Assembly (NCBI GenBank): GCA_938039765.1
Contig: CALHTV010000211.1
Location: forward strand, 1-7,314
Source: an uncultured Dictyoglomus sp.
GTDB taxonomy: Bacteria; Dictyoglomota; Dictyoglomia; Dictyoglomales; Dictyoglomaceae
Reading direction: 5' to 3'
DNA length: 7,314 nt
The position numbers were made by a program, and so were the translations under genes. Shown one piece after another: positions 1 to 6,029 of the stretch (its first letter is position 1; every line of letters starts with the position of its first letter). The notes below the pieces were generated by a model, which was not told the origin of the DNA, made no database searches, and worked only from the letters and a program-made list of their open reading frames with translations.

Positions 1-533
1 GAAAAATTGACAATATTATTCAAAGATTAACAGAAATATATATGCTACTTCCCTTCCTTCCTCTAATGATAATGATTTCATTATTTTACAAATTAACTAT
101 ATGGAAGCTATTACTAGTACTAATATTTTTAAGCCTTTTTGGTTCTGGAATTAAAACTCAAAGAGCAATGGTCCTTCAAGTAAAAACCCTTCCATATATA
201 GAAGCAGCTAAAACTTATGGTGCTAGTAATATGAGGATTGTATTTTTATACATCATTCCTAAGATACTTCCTCCAATAATTCCAGGATTAATAATAAATA
301 TTCCAGGATATATCTTTTTAGAGGCGATTCTTTCTTTCTTTGGAGTTTTGGATCCTACAGAACCAACCCTAGGAAGAATAATTCAGGAAGCTTTTGTAAA
401 TGGTGCACTATATAAAGGTTTCTACTACTGGGTTATAGAGCCATCTCTTATTATAGTTTTAATGGCTATTTCTTTTGCCCTATTAGGGTTTGTACTTGAC
501 AGAATAGTAAATCCTAAATTAAAGGAAATCTAG
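1..533 (+). CDS. ABC importer permease, OppC/DppC-like (3' part)
   Basis: This is the C-terminal part of an inner-membrane permease of an Opp/Dpp-type (peptide/nickel/oligosaccharide) ABC importer. It forms half of the translocation channel. The frame is open from base 3 to the TAG at 531-533, so the gene begins before the window; the ATG at 42 is internal. Hydrophobic segments lie at about residues 14-29, 33-50, 88-113 and 145-165, counted from the first codon at base 3. Between them sits the cytoplasmic EAA loop of BPD-type permeases, E-A-A at 67-69, a Gly at 73 and Ile-Pro at 85-86, which docks on the ATPases. The ending (LLGF..D.I.NPKLKEI) resembles the usual OppC C-terminus (LLGDGLRDALDPKLR). 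The two ATPase genes follow directly, with the next start 11 bases after the stop. The substrate cannot be read from this fragment. The family call is secure; OppC versus OppB rests on the C-terminal pattern and gene order. Confidence 0.9.
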   Translation, partial: KIDNIIQRLTEIYMLLPFLPLMIMISLFYKLTIWKLLLVLIFLSLFGSGIKTQRAMVLQVKTLPYIEAAKTYGASNMRIVFLYIIPKILPPIIPGLIINIPGYIFLEAILSFFGVLDPTEPTLGRIIQEAFVNGALYKGFYYWVIEPSLIIVLMAISFALLGFVLDRIVNPKLKEI

Positions 534-536
534 GAG
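532..536 (+). promoter_or_regulatory. Ribosome binding site deciding the oppD start
   Basis: AGGAG overlaps the permease stop codon and lies 8 bases upstream of the ATG at 545. It covers the first base of the alternative GTG at 536, so initiation at that GTG is unlikely. Confidence 0.7.
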
Positions 537-544
537 TGAAGAAA

Positions 545-1519
545 ATGAGAGAAAAAGAAACAGTTTTAAGGTTGAATAACTTCTCGTTAACTTATAAAAC
601 CCAAAAAGGTCCTTTACAAGCAGTAAGAAATGTGTCTTTTGAATTAAAAGAAGGAGAGACACTGGCAATTGTAGGGGAATCCGGATGTGGTAAAAGTTCT
701 TTGGCTAGAGGAATCCTGAGACTATTTCCTAGAAACTTAGAAAAGGTATCAGGCGAAATTTATATGGATGGCCAAGAAGTATTATCAATGAAAGAAGAAG
801 ATTTCAGAAAAAATGTTCGTTGGACTAAAATATCCATGGTGTTTCAAGGGGCAATGAATTCTTTAAATCCAATTCTTAAAACAATACAACAAATTTCTGA
901 ACCTCTAATTATACATATGGGAATGGATAAGATCTCTGCCTACAATAGGGCAAAAGAGCTGTTATCTTTAGTTGGAATTCCTGAATCCTTTGCAGAAAGA
1001 TATCCTTTTGAACTTTCAGGAGGAATGAAACAAAGAGTAGTAATTGCAATGGCACTAGTAACTCACCCTAAAGTTGTAATTCTAGATGAACCAACTTCTG
1101 CTTTAGATGTTATTACCCAAGCAAATATTATGAATCTTTTGAAACTTCTCAAAAAAGAATTAAACCTCAGCTATATTTTCATTACTCATGATATAGCAAC
1201 TGCTAGTGAACTTGCTGACAATATAGCAGTAATGTATGCAGGAGAAATTGTAGAAATTAGTCCATCTGAAGTTTTTTATAGCAAACCTGCTCATGGCTAT
1301 ACAATGATGCTTCTTGATAGTGTACCTACCTTAAAAACCACTAAGAAATTAAAATCTATTCCGGGATCACCACCAAGTCTTATAAATCCTCCTACAGGAT
1401 GTAGATTTCATCCAAGATGTCAATATGTAATGGATATATGTAAGAAAAAAGAGCCTCCTATGTTTCAAAAAGGAGAAAACCATTATGCAAAATGTTATAT
1501 AGGTGAGAGCCATGAATAA
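545..1519 (+). CDS. ABC importer ATPase, OppD/DppD-like
   Basis: This is a 324-residue cytoplasmic ATPase that powers the Opp-type importer encoded with it. Walker A (GESGCGKS) is at 44-51, the Q-loop Gln at 101, the signature LSGGM at 157-161, Walker B (VVILDE) at 177-182, the D-loop SALD at 185-188 and the switch His at 215. All are intact, so the ATPase should be active. The C-terminal oligopeptide-transporter extension carries Cys286, Cys292, Cys299 and Cys317 in the C-x5-C-x6-C-x17-C arrangement often linked to an iron-sulfur cluster in this family. I chose the ATG at 545 because AGGAG (532-536) lies 8 bases upstream; the in-frame GTG at 536 overlaps that ribosome binding site. The gene overlaps the next ATPase by 8 bases. 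DNA at 1378-1443 is identical to a stretch in the downstream gene. The substrate is unknown: peptides or, as with many thermophile Opp relatives, oligosaccharides. Confidence 0.95.
   Translation: MREKETVLRLNNFSLTYKTQKGPLQAVRNVSFELKEGETLAIVGESGCGKSSLARGILRLFPRNLEKVSGEIYMDGQEVLSMKEEDFRKNVRWTKISMVFQGAMNSLNPILKTIQQISEPLIIHMGMDKISAYNRAKELLSLVGIPESFAERYPFELSGGMKQRVVIAMALVTHPKVVILDEPTSALDVITQANIMNLLKLLKKELNLSYIFITHDIATASELADNIAVMYAGEIVEISPSEVFYSKPAHGYTMMLLDSVPTLKTTKKLKSIPGSPPSLINPPTGCRFHPRCQYVMDICKKKEPPMFQKGENHYAKCYIGESHE
1378..1443 (+). repeat. 66-bp perfect direct repeat, copy in oppD
   Basis: Bases 1378-1443 are identical to 2357-2422, and with one mismatch at 1377 the match extends left to 1369. 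The repeat encodes the proline/cysteine-rich C-terminal motif around CRFHPRC. The flanking DNA of the two ATPase genes is clearly divergent. Confidence 0.95.
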
Positions 1520-2495
1520 TAGCATATTACTAAAAATAGAAAATTTAAAAGTTTGGTTTGAGATTAGAAAAAATATTTTAACACCCCCAATGTATGTAAA
1601 AGCAGTAGATGGAATTTCGTTTGATCTAAAAAAGGGAGAATCCATTTCTCTAGTAGGAGAAAGTGGCTCTGGCAAAACTACTTTAGGAAGGACTATTCTT
1701 AGACTTTATGAACCTACAGATGGAAATATAATTTTCGAGGACAAAGATATAACAAAATTAGACTTCAAAAGCTTAAGCTGGTACCGCAAAGAAACAGGTT
1801 TTATTCAACAAGATCCTTTTGGAGCTTTAGCTCCCCATTTCACTATTTATAAAATTTTAGAAGAACCCTTGCTAATAAACAAAATTGGAACCCCTGCAGA
1901 GAGAAGAGACATGATTCTAAAAGCCCTTGAAGAAGTCAAGCTTACCCCAGTCAGTGATTTCATAGGAAAATATCCCCACATGCTTTCTGGAGGACAGATG
2001 CAAAGAGTTGTAATAGCAAGAGCTCTAATAATGAGGCCAAAACTTGTTATTGCAGATGAGCCTGTTTCAATGCTTGATGCTTCAGTAAGAATAGAAATTC
2101 TAGATCTTTTAAGAGACCTACAAGAAAAACACCACATGAGTATGATTTATATTACCCATGACTTAGCAACTGTGAGAGCTTTTACAAATTGGATATTTAT
2201 AATGTACGCAGGAAATCTAGTAGAAAGAGCAAAAACTGAAGAATTGATTGAAAATCCTCTACATCCTTATACTAAAGCTCTCTTAGAAGCTATTCCAGAT
2301 CCAGATCCGGAAAATAGAAGAAGAATGAGAAAAGTACCAGAAGGAGAACCACCAAATCTTATAAATCCTCCTACAGGATGTAGATTTCATCCAAGATGTC
2401 AATATGTAATGGATATATGTAAAGAAGCAATTCCTGAAGATATAGAAGTAGAAAAAGAACATTGGGTAAGATGTTGGTTATATAGCAAGGGGTAA
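1512..2495 (+). CDS. ABC importer ATPase, OppF/DppF-like
   Basis: This is the second ATPase of the importer, 327 residues, and should pair with the preceding one as a heterodimer on the permeases. Walker A (GESGSGKT) is at 49-56, the Q-loop Gln at 100, the signature LSGGQ at 158-162, Walker B (LVIADE) at 178-183, the D-loop SMLD at 186-189 and the switch His at 216. The C-terminal extension has Cys290, Cys296, Cys303 and Cys321, the same cysteine pattern as its partner. ATG at 1512 is preferred because AGGTGAG (1501-1507) lies 4 bases upstream; the in-frame GTG at 1503 sits inside that site. The start overlaps the end of oppD by 8 bases, suggesting coupled translation. The Q-loop region reads QDPFGALAP rather than the common QDPYSSLNP, a variant I associate loosely with sugar-type Opp systems; this is a hint only. 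The final codons and the TAA lie within a 34-bp palindrome shared with the convergent operon. Confidence 0.95.
   Translation: MNNSILLKIENLKVWFEIRKNILTPPMYVKAVDGISFDLKKGESISLVGESGSGKTTLGRTILRLYEPTDGNIIFEDKDITKLDFKSLSWYRKETGFIQQDPFGALAPHFTIYKILEEPLLINKIGTPAERRDMILKALEEVKLTPVSDFIGKYPHMLSGGQMQRVVIARALIMRPKLVIADEPVSMLDASVRIEILDLLRDLQEKHHMSMIYITHDLATVRAFTNWIFIMYAGNLVERAKTEELIENPLHPYTKALLEAIPDPDPENRRRMRKVPEGEPPNLINPPTGCRFHPRCQYVMDICKEAIPEDIEVEKEHWVRCWLYSKG
2357..2422 (+). repeat. 66-bp perfect direct repeat, copy in oppF
   Basis: This is the second copy of the stretch at 1378-1443, at an offset of 979 bases, in the matching place near the end of the second ATPase gene. It encodes the same residues, including three of the four C-terminal cysteines. 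Confidence 0.95.
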
Positions 2496-2517
2496 AGGTA
2501 TACCTTTACCCCTTGCT
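2484..2517. terminator. Perfect 34-bp palindrome, likely bidirectional terminator
   Basis: The left arm AGCAAGGGGTAAAGGTA (2484-2500) is followed with no gap by its exact 17-base reverse complement (2501-2517). In RNA this gives a strong hairpin from either strand, between two convergent operons whose stop codons are only 10 bases apart. Both TAA stops (2493-2495 on +, 2506-2508 on -) lie inside the arms. Neither side has a clean run of U: the + side continues with GAGTCTTTCT and the - side with ATATAACCAA. Classical intrinsic termination is therefore not certain. The hairpin may instead, or also, protect 3' ends or block read-through antisense transcription. Confidence 0.6.
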
Positions 2518-2808
2518 GAGTCTTTCTAAAACTATCTTATACCCATCAGCCCCATAGAGAAGGAATTTCTTTACTCTGCTTATAGTAGCCGAACTTGTTC
2601 CTGTTTCTTTCTCTATTTCCTCATAAGATTTGCCTTCAAAAAGCATCTTTGCTACTTTTAACCTTTGAGATAATTCTTTTATTTCGGTAATAGTACAAAT
2701 ATCTTCTAAGAACCTTACTACTTCTTCTTCATTTTCTAAGGATAAAATAGCTTTTACTAAAAAGGTTATATCCTCATCCACCCATTTAGGTTTATACACT
2801 AATAACAT
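2506..2808 (-). CDS. TrpR-like helix-turn-helix protein, YerC/YecD family
   Basis: This is a small DNA-binding protein of up to 100 residues in the TrpR superfamily, YerC/YecD type. From memory, B. subtilis YerC is about 104 residues with the same core. Visible matches are the helical stretch with SLxxxEE, the block D-I-C-T-x-x-E-I-x-x-L-(S/A)-Q-R-L at 36-50, and a helix-turn-helix at about 61-80 (SYEEIEKETGTSSATISRVK), where Ala-Thr-Ile-Ser-Arg is the recognition helix. It is the last gene of the aromatic operon and overlaps the end of aroA by 17 bases, so it may sense or control aromatic amino acid synthesis; the target is not known. The start is unsure: AGGAGG (2811-2816) is only 2 bases from the ATG at 2808 but 11 from an in-frame GTG at 2799, which would give 97 residues. 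Members are often annotated only as 'TrpR-like'. Confidence 0.88.
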   Translation of the reverse strand: MLLVYKPKWVDEDITFLVKAILSLENEEEVVRFLEDICTITEIKELSQRLKVAKMLFEGKSYEEIEKETGTSSATISRVKKFLLYGADGYKIVLERLSKG

Positions 2809-4093
2809 TACCTCCTAAATTTGATATGATTTCCACAAAATTTGGAAATGAGATGCTAATACTACCACTTTCAATAACAGTCTCTCCTTCGGCTATTAAA
2901 CCTGCTATAGAAAATGCCATTGCTATTCTATGATCATAAAAGGTCTCTATCTCACCCCCATAGAGTTTTGTAGGACCATAAACCACAAATCCATTTTCAA
3001 TTACTTCTGCTCTTCCACCCATTTTATTTATACCTTGGACAATGGCCATAATTCTATCGGATTCCTTTACTCTTAACTCTTCCACATCTCTAAAAACACT
3101 CTTTCCTTTACCCTGAGTTGCAATTATAGCAAGAATAGGTACCTCGTCTATAAGTTTTGGAATAATATCTTTTCCTATCTCAAAAGCTTCTATTTCAGAA
3201 TATTCAACTTGTAAATTTCCAACAGGCTCTTTACCTTCTTCCCAGGTATTCAATATTTTGATCCTAGCTCCTGCTTCTCTTAAAACTTCTAACATTCCAA
3301 TTCTTGTAGGATTCAAACCCACATTATTTATAGTAATTTTTGAGTCCTCTACAAGTAAACCAGCAGCTATTAAAAAGGCTGCCGAAGAAAAATCTCCAGG
3401 TATATTAAAATCTTTTACTTTATATCCCTCTATTCCATAAGTTTTTAAAGTTAAGCCATTCCTTATTAAAGGCAAACCTAAATATTCAAAAATTCTTTCT
3501 GTATGATCCCTAGACAAAGAGGGCTCTGTAATACTTGTCTCTCCATCAGCCAATAATCCTGCGATAAGTAAAGCAGATTTAACTTGAGCACTTGCTATTT
3601 TGATTTCATGGGATGTTCCTTTAAGTCTCTTTCCTTTTATGGCTAAAGGAGGATTATTGCCTTCATTTCTTCCCCATATTTCTCCACCCATTTTACTTAA
3701 AGGTTCCACTACTCTCTTCATTGGCCTTTTTCTCAAAGATTCGTCACCAGAAATTACTGAAAAAACTCCATCTAGGCCACTTAGCATCCCAGTAAGTAAT
3801 CTTATAGTCGTACCCGAATTTCCAGCATCAAGAATGTTTTCTGGTTCTTTGAATCCTCTTAATCCGTTACCTATGACTTTAACTATGTCATTCTCAATCT
3901 CTATTTTTGTCCCTAAAGCTCTTAAACAATTCATCGTAGAGATGCAATCCTGAGAAAACAGAAAATTCCTTATAGTACTTTCTCCCTCCCCCATAGAGGA
4001 AAAGATTAGTGCCCTATGAGATATAGATTTATCTCCAGGAACTCTAACATTTCCTTCTAAACTTTTACTTTTTCTAACAATTATTTTTCCCAT
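2792..4093 (-). CDS. aroA: 3-phosphoshikimate 1-carboxyvinyltransferase (EPSP synthase)
   Basis: This cytoplasmic enzyme joins phosphoenolpyruvate and shikimate-3-phosphate to give EPSP, the sixth step of the shikimate pathway. It has 433 residues, full length for the family. The motifs run in order: PGDKSISHR (19-27), GNSGTTIR (91-98), RKRPMKR (121-127), SAQVK (168-172), RDHTE (195-199), GDFSSAAF (233-240), NPTR (261-264), catalytic Asp316-Glu317 in DEVP, ELRVKESDR (339-347) and DHRIAM (387-392). All substrate-binding and catalytic blocks are present. GDKxxS, SAQxK, RxHxE and NxTR together mark it as a class II EPSP synthase, the group that includes the B. subtilis and CP4 enzymes. The PEP-site loop has Gly (S-G-T), not the Ala of CP4, so glyphosate tolerance cannot be inferred. 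It starts 3 bases after the tyrA stop, with a GAGGG ribosome site overlapping the end of tyrA. It overlaps the TrpR-like gene downstream. Confidence 0.97.
   Translation of the reverse strand: MGKIIVRKSKSLEGNVRVPGDKSISHRALIFSSMGEGESTIRNFLFSQDCISTMNCLRALGTKIEIENDIVKVIGNGLRGFKEPENILDAGNSGTTIRLLTGMLSGLDGVFSVISGDESLRKRPMKRVVEPLSKMGGEIWGRNEGNNPPLAIKGKRLKGTSHEIKIASAQVKSALLIAGLLADGETSITEPSLSRDHTERIFEYLGLPLIRNGLTLKTYGIEGYKVKDFNIPGDFSSAAFLIAAGLLVEDSKITINNVGLNPTRIGMLEVLREAGARIKILNTWEEGKEPVGNLQVEYSEIEAFEIGKDIIPKLIDEVPILAIIATQGKGKSVFRDVEELRVKESDRIMAIVQGINKMGGRAEVIENGFVVYGPTKLYGGEIETFYDHRIAMAFSIAGLIAEGETVIESGSISISFPNFVEIISNLGGNVISV
2811..2816 (-). promoter_or_regulatory. Strong ribosome binding site inside the aroA 3' end
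   Basis: A consensus AGGAGG lies within the last codons of aroA (Gly-Gly-Asn) on the minus strand and serves the TrpR-like gene. Its spacing is 2 bases to the ATG at 2808 and 11 bases to the GTG at 2799. Neither is ideal, and the GTG is the more plausible on spacing alone. Because it lies in translated aroA sequence, ribosomes finishing aroA could restart here. Confidence 0.6.
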
Positions 4094-4096
4094 TTC

Positions 4097-4945
4097 TTAA
4101 TCCCTCAACTTTAATCTCTTTTCCCTTGAGGCTTTAAAAAGGGATTCAATAGCCTCAAAGTCTCTAGAATCCATATACCCAATTAATTCTTGCAAAATAG
4201 AGTTAAACTCTTTTACTGCTTTTTCAATTTCTTGGAAATTTTCCTTAATTATGTCCATCCACAAATTATAATCACTTTTTGCTATTCTAGTAGTATCTTT
4301 AAAACCACGCCCTAAAAAATCCAAAAAATCCTCTTTTACAGAGGTATAAGCTAATAGATAGGAAACTATCTGTGGAAGATGGCTGGTATATGCAAGAATC
4401 ATATCATGTCTTTCCGAAGAAAGCAAATAAGGAAGAGCCCCTATATCCTTTATTATTCTCTTTAATATATTAACCTTTTCCAAAGGTACATTTCTTGCGG
4501 GTATTAAAAAGTAAATCTTTCCTTTAAACAGATCTTCAAGAGCCCCCTCTGGACCTGAAATCTCTCTTCCTGCAAGTGGATGTCCTCCTATGAAAACTCC
4601 ATTCCAAAAATCATCCCCATTCACCCAATCCATAATCTTACCTTTTGTGCTTGCAGTGTCGGTAACTATAGTAGTACTACTTCCCAAATAGGACTTTAAA
4701 ACTTTTAACACTTCTATAACCTTTGAAGGATAGACAGCTATAAAAATTAGGTCTGAAGTATTTATTTCATCAGATATTTCATCAATTTCTTTAGCCAAAA
4801 GGTCGAAGATCTTTTTACTGGAAAGATAATTTAAAACTTTATCATCTTTATCAATGCCCCACAATAGTAAGTTCTCATAAGAATTTCTAAAACTCAATCC
4901 TAAAGAAGTTCCAATCAGTCCTAAGCCAATTATTCCTATTTTCAT
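4097..4945 (-). CDS. tyrA: Prephenate dehydrogenase (TyrA core, no extra domain)
   Basis: This enzyme oxidises and decarboxylates prephenate to 4-hydroxyphenylpyruvate on the way to tyrosine. The 282 residues form one TyrA core: an N-terminal Rossmann fold with GLGLIGTSLG (7-16), an Asp at the end of the second strand (Asp32, which suggests NAD+ over NADP+), TDTASTK at 95-101, the active-site block GGHPLAG (120-126, His122 being the family's substrate-binding/catalytic His), then the helical dimerisation domain with TSHLPQ (187-192) and the FKDTTR segment. There is no fused chorismate mutase (as in E. coli TyrA) and no C-terminal ACT domain (as in B. subtilis TyrA), so built-in tyrosine feedback through ACT is not expected. 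Arogenate as substrate cannot be excluded. The start ATG overlaps the aroF stop in an ATGA arrangement (4942-4945), preceded by GAAGGGAA, so translation is probably coupled to aroF. Confidence 0.95.
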   Translation of the reverse strand: MKIGIIGLGLIGTSLGLSFRNSYENLLLWGIDKDDKVLNYLSSKKIFDLLAKEIDEISDEINTSDLIFIAVYPSKVIEVLKVLKSYLGSSTTIVTDTASTKGKIMDWVNGDDFWNGVFIGGHPLAGREISGPEGALEDLFKGKIYFLIPARNVPLEKVNILKRIIKDIGALPYLLSSERHDMILAYTSHLPQIVSYLLAYTSVKEDFLDFLGRGFKDTTRIAKSDYNLWMDIIKENFQEIEKAVKEFNSILQELIGYMDSRDFEAIESLFKASREKRLKLRD

Positions 4946-5970
4946 ATTTCCCTTCCTATAGCTGCTGCAATATTTTTTAGCTCACCCATTAATCTTTTGA
5001 AATCAGAAAAAGTCAAAGATTGAGGTCCATCTGATAAAGCCTTTTCTGGATGTGGATGCACTTCTATTATTAACCCATCAGCCCCTGCAGCTATTGCAGC
5101 TTTTGCCATACTTGGTACATATCTGTAATTTCCTGTTCCATGGCTAGGATCAACAAACACTGGAAGATGGGTTTTTTCTTTTAGAGCTGGTACTATTGAA
5201 AGATCTAGAGTATTTCTTGAGAAATCAGAAAAAGTCCTTATTCCTCTTTCGCATAAGATTACTTCAGAATTTCCACCCAACAATATATATTCTGCTGAAA
5301 ACAAGAATTCCTCTAAGGTAGCTGAAAGACCTCGTTTTAGTAATACAGGCTTTCTTAGTTTTCCTACTTCTTTTAAAAGGGTAAAGTTTTGCATATTTCT
5401 TGCTCCTATTTGGATAATATCTGCATATTCCGCTACTGTTTCCAAATCTCTTGGATCCATAACCTCAGTAATTATAGGTAAACCAAATTCTTGCTTTGTT
5501 TCATACAAAATTTTTAGGCCTTCAACCCCTAAACCTTGGAAACTATATGGAGAAGTTCGAGGCTTAAAAGCACCACCTCTAAGTATTTTTGCTCCGACAC
5601 TCTTTATAAATCCTGCAATCTCCCACAACTGTTCTTTACTTTCCACTGCACATGGTCCAGCTATAATCACTATCTGCTTATTACCTATCTCAATATCTTC
5701 AGAAATCCTTATTTTCGTTCCTTGAGGATTAAGTTCTTTGGAGACTAATTTATAAGAAGTTAAAATAGGAATAACCGATTCTACAAAAGGAAAAGAGCTA
5801 ATCTGTTCCATTATTAATATCTTCTCTTCCATTCTCTTCTCCCCAATAGCTCCAATTACCACCCTGTTTTCTCCTCTAGAAATATGAGCACCATAATCAT
5901 ATTCTTTCAATTTATCAACAACTTTTTGAATTTCCTCCTCACTAACCCCAGGTTTAAGAACTATAATCAT
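4942..5970 (-). CDS. aroF: DAHP synthase, type I-beta, with N-terminal regulatory domain
   Basis: This enzyme condenses phosphoenolpyruvate and erythrose-4-phosphate to DAHP, the first committed step of aromatic synthesis. It has 342 residues and closely matches the T. maritima-type enzyme along its length. A ferredoxin-like (ACT-like) domain at about 1-75 begins MIIVLKPG and is followed by a TIM barrel. Barrel motifs are IAGPCAVES (metal ligand Cys107), LRGGAFKPRTSPYSFQG, QIGARNMQNF, KPVLLKRG, ILCERGIRTF, VDPSHGTG (metal His), EVHPHPEKALSDG (metal Glu and Asp). The related Thermotoga enzyme is inhibited by tyrosine and phenylalanine through this N-terminal domain, so this is probably the pathway's feedback point. 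I chose ATG 5970 because it matches family N-termini and has GGGAGGAG 8 bases upstream. An upstream in-frame GTG at 6033 would add 21 hydrophobic residues unlike the family. The gene follows aroB after 59 bases and overlaps tyrA by 4. Confidence 0.97.
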   Translation of the reverse strand: MIIVLKPGVSEEEIQKVVDKLKEYDYGAHISRGENRVVIGAIGEKRMEEKILIMEQISSFPFVESVIPILTSYKLVSKELNPQGTKIRISEDIEIGNKQIVIIAGPCAVESKEQLWEIAGFIKSVGAKILRGGAFKPRTSPYSFQGLGVEGLKILYETKQEFGLPIITEVMDPRDLETVAEYADIIQIGARNMQNFTLLKEVGKLRKPVLLKRGLSATLEEFLFSAEYILLGGNSEVILCERGIRTFSDFSRNTLDLSIVPALKEKTHLPVFVDPSHGTGNYRYVPSMAKAAIAAGADGLIIEVHPHPEKALSDGPQSLTFSDFKRLMGELKNIAAAIGREI

Positions 5971-6029
5971 ACCTATTTCTCCTCCCTCAAATATATTTGG
6001 TATAAACAAGAAACTTAAACTCATCAAAT
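5971..6029 (-). promoter_or_regulatory. aroB-aroF intergenic gap with a possible internal promoter
   Basis: This 59-base gap is the longest non-coding stretch in an otherwise overlapping operon. Read on the minus strand, it has TTGATG (6027-6022), 17 bases, then TATACC (6004-5999), a weak match to a sigma-70-type promoter (4 of 6 at each box). It also has a 12-bp perfect palindrome CAAATATATTTG (5988-5999), which ends just before the aroF ribosome binding site and could be an operator. In DNA this AT-rich such matches arise by chance, so the call is tentative. Confidence 0.25.
5979..5986 (-). promoter_or_regulatory. Ribosome binding site deciding the aroF start
   Basis: GGGAGGAG on the minus strand ends 8 bases before the ATG at 5970. 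This is the best ribosome binding site in the operon and fixes the aroF start at MIIVLKPG rather than the upstream GTG that overlaps the aroB stop codon. Confidence 0.8.

Noticed and set aside
536..544. GTG at 536 as the oppD start
   Set aside because: It overlaps the AGGAG ribosome binding site; the ATG at 545 has correct spacing.
1367..1675. Minus-strand open frame of about 100 codons
   Set aside because: It lies antisense across the oppD/oppF overlap, has no recognisable domain, and the sense genes are unmistakable.
1847..2137. Minus-strand open frame antisense to oppF
   Set aside because: Shadow of a strongly conserved ATPase; low-complexity Ser/Ile/Leu-rich translation with no family match.
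3258..3953. Plus-strand open frames (3258-3440 and 3600-3953) antisense to aroA
   Set aside because: They are opposite conserved EPSP synthase motifs, and the translations look like reversed codons of aroA.
4999..5236. 16-bp direct repeat GAAATCAGAAAAAGTC (4999-5014 and 5221-5236) in aroF
   Set aside because: Both copies encode the same short peptide (TFSDF) at family-conserved places with AT-rich codons, so chance similarity is enough.
5536..5748. Plus-strand open frame antisense to aroF
   Set aside because: Shadow of the DAHP synthase barrel motifs; no domain recognised.
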